Positions 46,644-57,493 of a stretch of DNA of 64,000 nt are shown here, piece after piece. The notes under the pieces were generated by a model. That model saw only the letters and a program-made list of their open reading frames with translations. It was not told where the DNA came from and did not search any database. How positions within the stretch are numbered: position 1 is the stretch's first letter; each line of letters starts with the position of its first letter. Position numbers and translations under genes: made by a program. Source of the stretch: Benincasa hispida (taxonomy: Eukaryota > Streptophyta > Magnoliopsida > Cucurbitales > Cucurbitaceae); the NCBI RefSeq assembly GCF_009727055.1, contig NW_024063779.1:186001-250000 (forward strand), read 5' to 3'.

Positions 46644-48014
46644 ATTCTACTTCTTGGACTTGGTGTTGTGTTTTGACTTAAGTTGGAGTTTTTTAAGGAC
46701 TGGAATTCAACAAGAGGATCGTAGAGGGTGGAACCAAATGTAACTATTTGATACTTTCTACGTGCAACCCCTTTTGATTCTATTAGCTCTTGTTCTTGAT
46801 TTTTGCTAGTTAGTTGTGATCTTACTATATATATGTCCATGAATTGTTTTGATATTGTAACTTTTCATCTGCAGGATTTGAATTGTTTTCTTATTGAGTT
46901 GTTTGCAATACTTGATGAAACATTGAATGTAGTTTGTATTAATAGTTTTAGATAAAAAGTTGTCTATTGTGTTAGTCATTTTATCCTCTAGGATGAATAT
47001 TGTTGATTGATGATTTTACAGAAGATATCTTTATGAGTTGGTTTTGTTAATCTGAATTATGAATTCTAGATATTATAAATATTAGCCTAGGAGGTCTCAA
47101 TGACTACCACATGAAGAAACTTTTTTTAGCTTGCTTCCAATACTTTTATCTTGAACTTTATCTCAAATTCTCATTTGTGAAATTTGGATTCAAGCAAGAA
47201 AAGTTTAGCTTATATTGCATGAATATAGTTATTCATTGACTCGATGTCTACTTTTTTTAGTGTCAATTTTGTTTGCTTTTAGCTATCATTTTAATCTTTA
47301 TTATGATCCCTTGAGCTAGTTGTTGACTTTTGTTCTCTTATTTTTTTTTCAATGAGAGGCTTGTCATTTTCAAAGCACCATCCTAAAAGAACACTAGAAA
47401 GTTGGCATCTCTCCCTAAGTTCTAATTTCTTAAAAAAAAAAGATTTCTATGGGTTATTATCTCAGTTGCTTTGAGATTATGTTGTTTTTACAACTCTATT
47501 GGGGAATTGGGTTTCGTTATAGGTGCGTTTTAGGATGGATGTAATATTGATTGTAGTGAATTTGATGATAAATTTATATTATTTTTAAGCATTCAAGGAC
47601 AAGAGATTGGTCAGATAGTTGGATGTTGTGAAGATTAAATGTCCATCACATTAAAAAAGTAAAGACTAAAGGATGCAAGGTTACCCTTTTTAAAAATATA
47701 TGTATATATTAGTACAATGTAATTTGAAAAGAGCACGGTGATCCGCCTAAAAAGAATATGGTTATTTTTATGTATGTGGAGTGTTGTGGTGATTGAAGCA
47801 TATTACTATATGAGCGATATATAAGTTTAGACTCTTCAAAATTTATTTTGATATAAATGCACTTGAATATATTTTATATAATAAAAGTTTATTTTACAAT
47901 TGCAATTGTAACAATTTGTTTCTCATATTAAATGAGATAGAAACGAAATGTGACTTGATTAAATTTGGCTATCACGGAAAGGTGTAAAGTCTTATATGTT
48001 TTTATAGTATTTTT
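46644..48014. other. Non-coding DNA, no recognisable element
   Basis: It is AT-rich with only short open frames. I see no conserved protein, LTR end or terminal inverted repeat. It is probably intergenic or intronic host DNA contiguous with 40442-41157 before element G inserted. Confidence 0.4.
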
Positions 48015-48396
48015 TACTACAATAAAAAATGCTATTAAAAATCAATCCCAATATTTTTTAATGTTATAAAAAATGTCATTAAAAGTAAATCATAACATTA
48101 AAAGTATGCAACAAAAAATGAACTTTCTATAACTTTTTTATAATATTGAAAAAAGCCTATGGAAAGTTAGGCACTTTCAATAACATCAGCTATGATAGTA
48201 TGCCTAAAAATGTTATAGAAAACATTTTTTAGCTTGTTTTGCAAGCTATTAAAAGCCCTATAAAATAATTTTCACAACATTTTTTCCATGTTGTTAAAAA
48301 TGCTATGAAAGAGAAAACATAGCATTTTTAGCTAACGCTATTAAATGTTTGCACATGTTATAGTAGACAAAAAATGCTATAAAAGTATAAAAATTT

Positions 48397-48721
48397 TATT
48401 GAAATCTCTTGAATCTGTTTGTTGGCGCTTCAAACAACCAAGTACGGGGATCTCGCCATTCAGATTTCGTATTCAGCATATTTATTTATTTGTAATTATT
48501 TATGATTTTGACCCTAGGGTTTAGAGTAGTGCGATATATGAACTCTTTAACCTTAGAGGTGTTGTTTTGATGTAAATTCTGAAAACATTCTCTCAAATAA
48601 TATTGTTCTCTCTCTACTTGTGGACGTAGCTAACACACTGTTAGTGAACCACGAATATCTGTGTGTCGATCTTCTCTATCTCTAGTTCCTTTTTGTGTTC
48701 TTTAATTGTCGATTTTGTAAC
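48397..48721 (+). repeat. 5' LTR of copia D
   Basis: It starts TATTGAAATC (TG mutated to TA) and ends GATTTTGTAACA. It is 325 bases and collinear with the 3' copy. It is followed by the primer-binding site ACTAGTATCAGAGCC. Confidence 0.9.
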
Positions 48722-48722
48722 A

Positions 48723-48737
48723 AACTAGTATCAGAGC
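48723..48737 (+). promoter_or_regulatory. Primer-binding site of copia D
   Basis: ACTAGTATCAGAGCC, directly after the LTR. It differs from TGGTATCAGAGCC in the first bases only. Confidence 0.75.
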
Positions 48738-48787
48738 CTTGTTAGGGTTTTTTTTTTCGAAATTTTGCATTTGATCGACAATTGAAG

Positions 48788-49580
48788 ATGTCTGGCGTGA
48801 ACGTAAAGATCGACAAATTTACCGGGAAGAACAGTTTTGGTTTATAGCAGATCAAGATGCGATCCCTGCTAAAGCAGTAGGGGCTATGGGCGCTGCTGAC
48901 GGGTAAGTCAAAGAAGGCTACCGTGGATGACAAAGATTGGCAGACTCTTGAGGAGAAGGCTCATTCGACGATCGTTTATGTTTGGCTGATGACATCATCA
49001 TCGAGGTCGCAGATGAAGAACTGTCGTGTGTCTTTGTTGAAGTTGGAATCTTTAACCAAGAAGTTGTTTCTGAAGAAACATCTGTATCATCTACGTATGC
49101 AGGAAGGTACGTCTCTACGAGACCATCTTGATCAATTAAATAAAATTTTATTAGATCGCGTAACGTAGAGATTAAGGTTGATGATGAGGATGCTGCCTAA
49201 TTATTCTTTGATATCTTTGATGCCGTCATATGAGACCTTCATTGACTCGTATATTGGAGGAAAGAAACTCTGACCTTAAAAGATACAAAGTCCACGTTGC
49301 TTATATGAGAGAGGACCGTCAGAATGCAGGAGGTCAGTTACAGAAAGTCAGGCATTTGAGTTAGCTGCTACAGGGAGCAAAGGGACATAGGAATTCTGGT
49401 AAGCAGAAGTCGAACCAGAATAAAAGTCTTCGAAGTCAAAGGGTTCTAGGTAGATGATATTTGTAACTACTATAAAGAAAAGGGGCATTGGAAAACCAAA
49501 TGTCCTAAGATAAAAAGGAATCAGGAAAAGAAGGAAAATAGTGACAAAAGGGAAGTATCTACCTCTGTTACATAAGTTGA
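48788..49580 (+). pseudogene. gag of copia D (broken)
   Basis: ATG at 48788 opens MSGVNVKIDKFTGKNSFGL, followed by a stop where Trp is expected (TAG, 48845-48847) and another where Gln is expected (TAG, 48878-48880). The core (LEEKAHSTIVYVWLM, then LRMQEGTSLRDHLDQLNKIL) is at 48923-49168. A zinc knuckle near 49462-49506 reads CNYYKEKGHWKTKC, with the second Cys changed to Tyr. Gag ends in a lysine-rich linker with EVSTSVT. Confidence 0.85.
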
Positions 49581-51150
49581 GATTAATTCTGAAGAAGTCG
49601 AGATCGATTCTAAAGAAGATCTAGCTTTAGTTGTGAATGAACATTCACATTCTGATGATGTGTGGGTCCTTGATTCTGAGGCATCTTATCACATATTCCC
49701 AAATAGAGAGTGGTTCTCAACCTAAGAGCAGATAGATGGAGGGAATGTTAGCATGGCTAATGGGGCTGTGTGCAAGATAGTTAGAATTGGCTCAGTCAAG
49801 ATACGAACACATAATGGTTCCTTCTACACTTTAAAAGAGGTTAGGCATGTTCCACTAATGAAGAAGAGTTTGATATCCTTTATTGTACTCGATAGCAAGG
49901 GTTACAGTTTTGAAGGTAAAGGTGGAGCAATGTATGTCTATAAGGGTTCTGAGGTACTTCTGAAAGGCATAAAGCGTGGAACACTGTATTTTCTATTAGG
50001 TTCCACGATAACAGGTTATGCTATTGTTGCATCGTCGGTTGTTCACAAGGATGATATGACTAAGTTATGACATATGAGACTTGGTCATATGAGTGAGAAA
50101 TGGATGCAAATCCTGTCAAAAAGAGATCTTCTTTGTGGGCACAAGGTGCAGGATTTTGAATTTTGTGAACATTGTGTATTTGGGAAGCTTCATCGCAGCA
50201 AGTTTCCAAGAGGTGTTCATCGTACAAAAGGGACACTTGATTATATTCATTCATACTATTGGGGGCCTTCCAAAGTTGAATGTATTAAAGGCAGTAGGTA
50301 TTGTTTGTCTATAATTGATGATTACTCAAGAATAACTTGGGTTTTTATGATGAAACATAAAAGTGAAGCCTTCAAAAATTTCAAGTAGTGGAAGATATTG
50401 ATTGAGAATCAAACTGGGAAGAAGATCAAAAGGCTGCGAACTGATAATAGTCTAGAATTTTGTAGAACTGAATTTAATGAGTTCTGTAAAGCTGAAGGGA
50501 TTGTTCGCCATCACATTATTAGGAATACTCCACAGCAAAATAAGGTTGCAGAACGTATGAATCAGACATTGTTGGAAAGAGCAAGATGCATGCCCTCTAA
50601 TGTAGGGTTGGCTAGAAGGTTTTGGGCAGAAGCAGTAAATACATCATGTTATCTGATCAATCGTGGACCTCACACAGCTATTGATTGTAAAACACCTTAC
50701 AAGCCGTGGTCTGGTAAGCCTGTAGATTATTCTTTATTAAAAGTTTTTGGTTGTACTGTCTACTATCATGTTAATGAGGGTAAATTAGAACCGAGAGCTA
50801 AAAAGGGTATATTTGTGGGTTTTGCGAATGGAGTTAAGGGATATAAAGTCTGGTCACCTTCTGAGAATAGAGTCATACTTAGTAGGATTGTGATATTTGA
50901 TGAAAATTCCATGCTTAACTCAACTGTAAAGCCTTTTATGACGTCTACTGATGTGGGAGAAAGTAGAAGTGTTGATAAGCAGGTGGAGATGCAATTCACT
51001 TTAGCTGTGAATGAATTACAACATCAAGGTGTAGAAGATCAACACGTTACTTCAGAAACTGATGTGCAACCAGAAATTAATGTGCCTAGAACATCAGAAA
51101 TGTTGCCTGAGAATTCTAGATCATGAGTAGATCAACCGAGCATAGCTCGT
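49581..51150 (+). pseudogene. Protease and integrase of copia D (broken)
   Basis: The protease site near 49660-49690 reads VWVLDSEASYHI (family LDSGASYH, Gly changed to Glu). The frame 49753-50070 continues through the protease. A TGA (50068-50070) stands where the pre-integrase Trp is expected before HMRLGHMSE. Zinc cysteines follow in [12 protein letters not shown]. The first integrase aspartate of the family (HSDLWGP) is replaced in HSYYWGP. The second is in LRTDNSLEF, and the catalytic Glu is retained in NKVAERMNQTLLERAR. A stop at 50386-50388 splits the domain. A TGA at 51124-51126 ends the frame. Confidence 0.88.
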
Positions 51151-52791
51151 GATAGAGCTAGAAGAGTTGGTGTTGGACCTCTTGTGAGGTATGGTTTTGA
51201 AGATATGGTTACTTTTGCATTGCAGGTTGTTGAAGAGGTGGATCCTCATGAGCCATCCACCTATAGAGAAGTTGTGTCATGTGGTGAGTCTGCTCAATGG
51301 CTTGCTGCTATGGGGGATGAGATGGAATCTCTTGACAAAAATCAAACTTGGGAATTAGTTAAACGACCTAAGGAGAGAAAAATTTTCACTTGTAAATGGG
51401 TCTTCAAGAAAAAGGAGGGAATATCACCTTCAGAGGTCATTAAATATAAAGCTCGAGTTGTTGCTAGAAAGTTCACAGAAAGGGAAAGAGTTGATTATAA
51501 TGAAATCTTCTCACCAGTAGTCAGACATACTTCTATCAGGGTGTTACTAACTATAGTAGCACATTAGAATTTGGAACTTGATGTGAAGACAACTTTCTTA
51601 CATGGAGAGTTGGAGGAAAAGATTTATATGACCCAACCAGATGGATTCCATTGTCCATGTAAAGAAGTTTATGTTTTCAAGTTGAAGAAATGTTGGTTAA
51701 AGCAGTCTCCAAGGTAGTGGTACAAATGATTTTACAACTATATGATTAGACTTGGCTATAACAGGAGTCCGTATGATTTTTGTGTATATCACAACAAAGC
51801 TAATGATGGTTCAATGATTTATCCACTTTTATATGTAGATGATATGCTCATAGCTGCAAAGTCCACGTCTGATATTCTGAAATTGAAGAATCTTCTCAGT
51901 GCTGAGTTTGATATGAAGGATTTGGGTGCTGCTCAGAAAATTCTGGGTATGGAGATTTATAGGGACAGAGATAAGAATAAGCTCTTCTTGTCGCAGAAAG
52001 GATATATTCAGAAAATATTGTCCAGGTTTGGTATGTCATTAGCTAAGCCTATAGATACTCCTAGTGCAGTAAATGCTCGTTTATCATCTGTGCTTTCACC
52101 ACAGTCTGAAGCTGAGAAGGAGTACATATCTTAAGTTCCTTATGCTTGTGCAGTGGGAAGTTTGATGTATGCAATGGTCTGTACTAGGCCTGATCTTACC
52201 CATGCTGTTAATGTTGTCAACAGGTTCATGGGTCAACCTGGGAAGGAGCATTGGCAAGCCGTTAAAAGGATTTTTCATTACCTTAGAGGTACATATGATG
52301 TTGGTCTTGTTTATGGGAATTGCACAGAGTGTTTGGTGATCGGTTATTCTAATTCTGACTATGCTGAAGATGTTGATAGTAAGAGGTCTATGACTGGCTA
52401 TGTGTTCACTCTGGGTGGTTCTGTTGCTAGTTGGAAGGCAACCTTATAGTCTACAGTTACTTTGTCTACTACTGAAGCAGAGTGCATGGCCTTGACAGAA
52501 GCTACTAAAGAGAGAATATGGCTGAGGGGGTTAGTTGGTGATCTTGGTTTGCATCATGACCAAGCTATTGTATATTCTGATAGTTTGAGTGCAATATGCC
52601 TAGCCAAGGATCAAGTTCATCATGAGAGAACTAAGCATATAGATGTAAGATATCACTTCTTAAGAGGTGAGCAGAGAGTTAAAGTGATGAAAATTGGTAC
52701 TGCTGATAACCCTGCTGATATGTTCACCAAACCGGTTTCACAAGGCAAGTTCCAACATTGTTCTGACTTACTGAATGTTTTGAATTGTTAG
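51151..52791 (+). pseudogene. Reverse transcriptase and RNase H of copia D (broken)
   Basis: RT begins near 51280 (AMGDEMESLDKNQTWELV) and continues past a stop at 51565-51567 into LELDVKTTFLHGELEEKIYM. The catalytic YVDD is intact at 51832-51843. Stops also occur near 51716, 51727 and 52132. RNase H covers 52153-52791, with GYSNSDYAEDVDSKRSMTGY, TEAECMALTEATKE, HERTKHIDVRYHFLR and DMFTKPV. A TAG at 52447-52449 stands where Gln is expected. The last frame ends at 52791, 124 bases before the 3' LTR. Confidence 0.9.
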
Positions 52792-52902
52792 TGGTCCCCT
52801 TTGTGGGACACTTTGAGGCATGAGGGAGACGTCTGGGTACGTCTAGCGATATTGATTTATGTTGTATTTGGTACATCTGTTATCTGGGAGAGAATTCAAG
52901 TC

Positions 52903-52914
52903 AAGGTGGAGATT
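52903..52914 (+). promoter_or_regulatory. Polypurine tract of copia D
   Basis: AAGGTGGAGATT lies immediately before the LTR start TGTTGAAAT. Confidence 0.8.
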
Positions 52915-53241
52915 TGTTGAAATTCCTTGAATCTGTTTGTTGGCGCTTCGAACAACCAAGTACAGGGGTCTCGCTATTCAGATTTCGTATTCAACATATT
53001 TATTTATTTGTAGTTATTTACGATTTTGACTCTAGGGTTTAGAGTAGTGCGATATATAAACTCTCTAACCCTAGAGGCGCCGTTTTGATGTAATTTCTGA
53101 AAACATTCTCTCAAATAATATTATTCTCCCTCTGCTCGTGGACGTAGCTAACACACTGTTAGTGAACAACGTATATCTCTCTATCGATCTTCTCTATCTC
53201 TACGTTCCTTTTTGTGTTCTTTAATTGTCGATTTCTTAACA
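52915..53241 (+). repeat. 3' LTR of copia D
   Basis: 327 bases, TGTTGAAATTCC to GATTTCTTAACA. It differs from the 5' copy by scattered transitions and a few short indels, so the insertion is not recent. Confidence 0.9.
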
Positions 53242-53335
53242 ACTTTCAATGACACCTATGACAGTGTCTCCAAATGCTAACAAAAGTCTACAATAGTGTT
53301 TTTTGCCTGTTAGCGTGGGGGGAGGGGGGCTAAAG

Positions 53336-53490
53336 TGTGTATAAAGCATGTATCAAGTGTACGTCAATAATGTATCAGGTGTATCAATTTAGTATCAAGT
53401 GTGTATCAAGTGCAAGTGTATTAAGGGGTATCAAGTATATCAAGTCTATTAGATATATCAAATGTATCAAGTGTATCAGGTATATCCATA
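53336..53490 (+). repeat. GTATCAAGT tandem repeat
   Basis: The words GTATCAAGTGTA, GTATCAGGTGTA and ATATCAAATGTA recur about every 10-20 bases. It is a low-complexity minisatellite. The open frame over it is an artefact of the repeat. Confidence 0.7.
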
Positions 53491-53825
53491 CATTTTTAAC
53501 ATTTTCCTTTTTAAATCATGTGTTGGACTTATATTTTGCTATTTTTTGCAAAACTAAAAGGTTTAGGCTACAAACGTAATATTAATAATAATTTGTTTTG
53601 CTTATTTTTTAACTAGCTCTATTTAAAAAGTAAGGAAATAATCCCTTCAAATATTATAAAATTAATAAAAGAAATTACAATGATATAGTACTATGCATAG
53701 AGAGAGCTCATTAATCTTCAATTTTATTTATGAAAATAAAAAGTAACGTGGAATTAAAAAAAAAAGGAACCACGAGAACGTGTGCCTATCATTTTGAATA
53801 TACATATATGTGCATAGATATGTAT

Positions 53826-53856
53826 AAATACATACATACATACATACGTACGCACG

Positions 53857-53909
<53 letters not shown>
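53826..53909. repeat. Microsatellite, (ACAT)n then (AT)n
   Basis: Tetranucleotide ACAT/ACGT repeats (about 53826-53864) lead into an uninterrupted (AT)n of about 43 bases. Confidence 0.9.
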
Positions 53910-53912
<3 letters not shown>

Positions 53913-53931
53913 GGTATAAAATTAATAATAA

Positions 53932-54608
53932 TCTATAGTATATATAAAAGGGGGCTACGAGGGGAGAATCTTTACATCCTCATTTTGTCCTTACATCTTT
54001 TAAAAATTCCTCTTTTATCGTTTGTTACAACTATTCGGGTCAATGTACTATGTTAAACACGATGTGATCGATTCTTTTCGTGTGTGGATGTAATATAGAT
54101 CAGAGATATGAAACATCATGATATAGTAGCAAAGATATCTTTGAATGAATAGTCATGTCCTTTTTCCCTATTACAACTATTGAGATTGAGTGGTTACACG
54201 ATGAATTGCTATATCCTTTCATTTGTGGTGTGATCCAGATCATACATATGAAACATCATGATCTAATTGTGCGCATATAATTGAACAAACAATCATATTC
54301 TTTGTATTACAACTATTTGGGTCAAAGTGGTTACGCAAAATGGTGTATCCTTTGGTGTATGGATGTGATTTAGACCATAGATATGAAATGTCACAATCTA
54401 ACGTGCACATATTTTTAAATGTACAATCCTATCATTTGCCCTCTAATTTTCATAAGTTTATATTTTACATTTCTCTTCAAATAATTACAACTTTTTGAGT
54501 CAAATAATGTAAAACACTATTTCACATTAATTAGAATATATTTAAACCTTTATCTTTTCTGTCTGAAATAGAATAAGTTTCATGTGCATTGCATGTGTTA
54601 TGGTCTAG
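53932..54608 (+). mobile_element. Non-autonomous Helitron, 677 bases
   Basis: The left end is TCTATAGTATATATAAAAGG with A before it. The right end is CTAG with T after it (54609), matching insertion between A and T. Just inside the right end, ATGTGCATTGCATGT can fold as a seven-pair hairpin with two G-T pairs. It looks like the common plant Helitron hairpin CGTGCATTGCACG after loss of its CpGs. There is no Rep/helicase coding. The body is largely a degenerate tandem repeat. Confidence 0.65.
54022..54525 (+). repeat. Internal repeat of the Helitron, period about 135-180 bases
   Basis: Four degenerate units start at TTACAACTATTCGGGTCAA (about 54025), near 54170, near 54305 and near 54484. Each of the first three continues with a TGGATGTGAT or GGTGTGATCC segment, and then GATATGAAACATCATGATCTA or a variant. 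Confidence 0.65.
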
Positions 54609-54808
54609 TAAAAAACAAATAGATAAAATAGGACTCCACATTTATTGTCAATGCACAAAGAAATAAAGAGAACAAAAATAAAAAATAAAATTAAAAAAGC
54701 TCAAGTAGATAGCCCTAGCTCGCATGAAACACGAACATCCAATAAGCAATGTAAAAGCACACAAAAGGATCCTTTTCGCCCCAACTTTAACAGGAGAGGA
54801 GGACCTTC

Positions 54809-57274
54809 TATAACACCCTGAGTTTTCATAATTCAAATTTTGTATTTTCATAAAATTTGATGACAATTTTTTTAATTTCAAAATTCCGTTTTATTTAATG
54901 GGAAGATTTAGGTTTATGTCCAATTAATTTAATTTTATGTTAAGGTCGAGAATTTAAATTTAAATTGGAAAAGTTGATTTGATTTTGATTTCTTATTGGA
55001 AGAGAAAAAGGGAAGAGTTTTAAAAATATATGTAATTATTTTTATATATATTTGTGTATTTAAGAAATAAAATAAAATAAAGGAATAGAATAGAATAAAA
55101 TAATTTCTAAAATAAAATAATTTTTTTATTTAGAAAACCCTCTTTCTTTCCCCTTCTTCTTTGTGTGAACCCCACCCCCCCGAAACCTTCTTTCAGCTGA
55201 AACTCTCAGCCACCGCTCGCTGTAAAATCCGAAGCCTCCTCAGCGCACCGTAGATCAGATGTGAAGCCCAGTCACACGTTAGCTCCGCTCGACGTCGTCT
55301 GTCAGATCTGTTGAAGCTGCACCGTTTGTTGATCGTGAATCACATCCGTCGGTCACTTCTGCTAAGACTACTTCGCCTTCAACCATTCCTAAAGTTGCAC
55401 CGGCCTTCACGTGCGAACAAGCCCAGTCGAGCGATGCTACCGTTTCCAACTTCAACTCCAACGGTTGCCTTCACGCCTAGCCACCGCGCCATTTCTTCTA
55501 GACACCACCACCGTTACCACCCATCACTGGATTTTTGTTTTAAGTAAGGGGTTGATTAATTTTGGGCAAGATTTTTTATTTTCTTAGCTTCAACTCCAAC
55601 CACAATTTTAGTCTTGTTTCATGGTCTTGCTTGGCAAAGGAAAGATAAGCTTTCTTGGGTTATTTGGATTTAATTTTGAGGTAAGTAATCTTACTACTGG
55701 AACTGCCTTTGTGCGAGGTGATAAACTATAGATTTAATATCGAGGATCCGACAACTGTTTTCGAGGATAATTTTAATGTCCTGAGGTTGAATGGACTATA
55801 TAGGAATGATATATGGGCATGTAGTGATATATATGATTATGATTATGTATAAGCTTGATTTAGAATTTTATGAGTTATATTAAAATGATAATTGAACATG
55901 GCCCTTAAATTATGATTTAAATGGAACTCCTACTAGAATGTCTTAAAGTTAGATGAGGATTAGACATTTGCAGATCAATATAGTTATGCGATTTATTTTG
56001 AGAATGTGTAGACCATACGATATATTATGAAATCTCGAATAATTGATTGTTTACATGATTTAGTGCATGAAAGTGATGTACTACAATTGATCCATTTCAA
56101 ACTAGATCAAATATATATGTTGAGGTTAATTAACATGAGGTTGATGAGGAGATTTTAAAGGACTCGGGATTAAGTGAATGTTTTATGTAATATGAAGTTA
56201 AATGCAATAGCTTTTCCTTTCCAGACTATGTGACTGCATGAAAATGATGCATGCCCGAGGGCACTAGTACCTGAAAGAGATGTACTAGGGCTGGTGTATA
56301 TGAAAATGATACATACCTAGAGGATATTGGGGTGCCCGCTCAGTGGGTTGTGTGTATACGAAAGAGGTGTATACATAACCATGTGTACGAAAGAGGTATG
56401 CATCCCTACATTCATAAAGAGGATCTGGGGTGTACGAAAGAGGTACACACTCAGTGGGTTATGTGTACACGAAAGAGATGTATGCATAACCATGTGTACG
56501 AAAGAGGTACACACTCAGTGGGTTATGTGTATACGAAAGAGGTGTATACAAACCATGTCTACAAAAGAGGTAAATACTCAGTGGGTTATGTGTATACGAA
56601 AGAGGTGTATGCATAACCATGTGTATGTAAGAGGTACACATTTAGTGGGTTATGTGTATACGAAAGAGGTGTATGCATAACTATGTGCACGATCGAGGTA
56701 CATGTCCCTACAATTATAGAGAGAACCTCGGGTGTACATAAGGGGTCCACTCTAGGGGAAAGGAAAAGAAAAAAAGAGTGAGTCATGTAAGAGAAATCTT
56801 TAGGGCCCATTAGTAGAGGGTTTCAGTTCATGTTGCATTTATTAGACATAAATGCTTAGCCTGACCCTGGTAGTGGGCTTACTTACTGATTATTTTATGC
56901 TTAACCTTTCTTATGTTTATATTTTAGGTAAGAGTAGGGACGCGTCGGTGAATGACAAGTGGAATCCATGATCGAGCCACTGGGACCAGTTTTATGCTTC
57001 CTCTTATGATATTTAAATTTCTTTCCATGTTTTTCAATTTTAAATTTGATGTTTGAAACTTATTATTAAGATTTGTGTTCAGACCTATTCATTATCATTT
57101 ATGGTTCATGGGTACCCTATCGTCTTTTTTTAATATCTAAATTTAATGAAGGCCTTTGAGTTCAACTCATTTATTTAGCATTTATTTCACTATAATAAGG
57201 GTGTCGTTTTAAGTTCCATGCATTCATGTGTTAGTAATGGCCTAACTTGAGTCCTAGCAGATCGAGTCGTTATA
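54809..57274 (+). repeat. 5' LTR of element H, 2,466 bases
   Basis: It starts TATAACACCCTGAG (TG mutated to TA) and ends GTCGTTATA. The first 780 bases and the last 370 are collinear with the 3' LTR. The middle (about 55590-56900) is unrelated to the corresponding part of the 3' LTR and holds a 64-base tandem repeat. The downstream block AGGTAAGAGTAGGGACG is shared by both LTRs. Confidence 0.88.
56341..56705 (+). repeat. 64-base tandem repeat in the 5' LTR of H
   Basis: Unit starts (CAGTGGGTT) lie at 56341, 56452, 56516, 56579 and 56643, so the regular spacing is 63-64 bases after a longer first interval. Each unit is two half units around GTATACGAAAGAGGTGTATG and GTGTACGAAAGAGGTACAC. Both strands and several frames stay open through it, which explains the spurious frames. 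Confidence 0.85.
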
Positions 57275-57275
57275 G

Positions 57276-57290
57276 TTGGTATTAGAGCCC
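57276..57290 (+). promoter_or_regulatory. Primer-binding site of element H
   Basis: TTGGTATTAGAGCCC, one base after the LTR. It is a one-base variant of TGGTATCAGAGCC. Confidence 0.8.
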
Positions 57291-57493
57291 ATGTTTTGGG
57301 TTCTGAAGACTAACTTACTACTAAGTCTAGATAGTCCCTGTGGCCTAACAATAGATTACTCGTAAACGCCAGGTATGTTCTACTAATGAAAGTTTTCTGT
57401 ACATATATGAGATTAGTGATGTAATGTTTCAGTAGCATGTTTTCTGAGAAAGACCCAAAGGGAGAGAGCTAACTTATGAGTTCATGACAGAAC

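Larger units (their letters stand above)
48397..53241 (+). mobile_element. Copia element D, complete structure, many stops
   Basis: LTRs at 48397-48721 and 52915-53241 enclose a full gag-pol order. The flanks are AATTT (48392-48396) and ACTTT (53242-53246), one mismatch. Domain sequences closely resemble the tobacco Tnt1 type (Tork lineage), for example the gag opening and the REVSTS-like linker. About ten in-frame stops prevent expression, but there are few frameshifts, so the coding sequence can be followed almost end to end. Confidence 0.9.
48015..53315. mobile_element. Possible CACTA-like non-autonomous element split by copia D
   Basis: The left end TACTACAATAAAAAATGCTA and the inverted right end (AATAGTGTTTTTTGCC, then GTTAGCG) are imperfect inverted repeats that resemble degraded CACTACAA-type ends. 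Between them and copia D lies AT-rich DNA with many inverted words ATGCTAT and ATAGCATTTTT (48015-48396 and 53242-53315). No transposase. The family call is tentative. Confidence 0.35.

Noticed and set aside
56317..56810. Repeat array that superficially suggests CRISPR or a repeat protein
   Set aside because: The regular 64-base units have no unique spacers and lie inside a gypsy LTR. Several frames on both strands are open at once, which is typical of a minisatellite.
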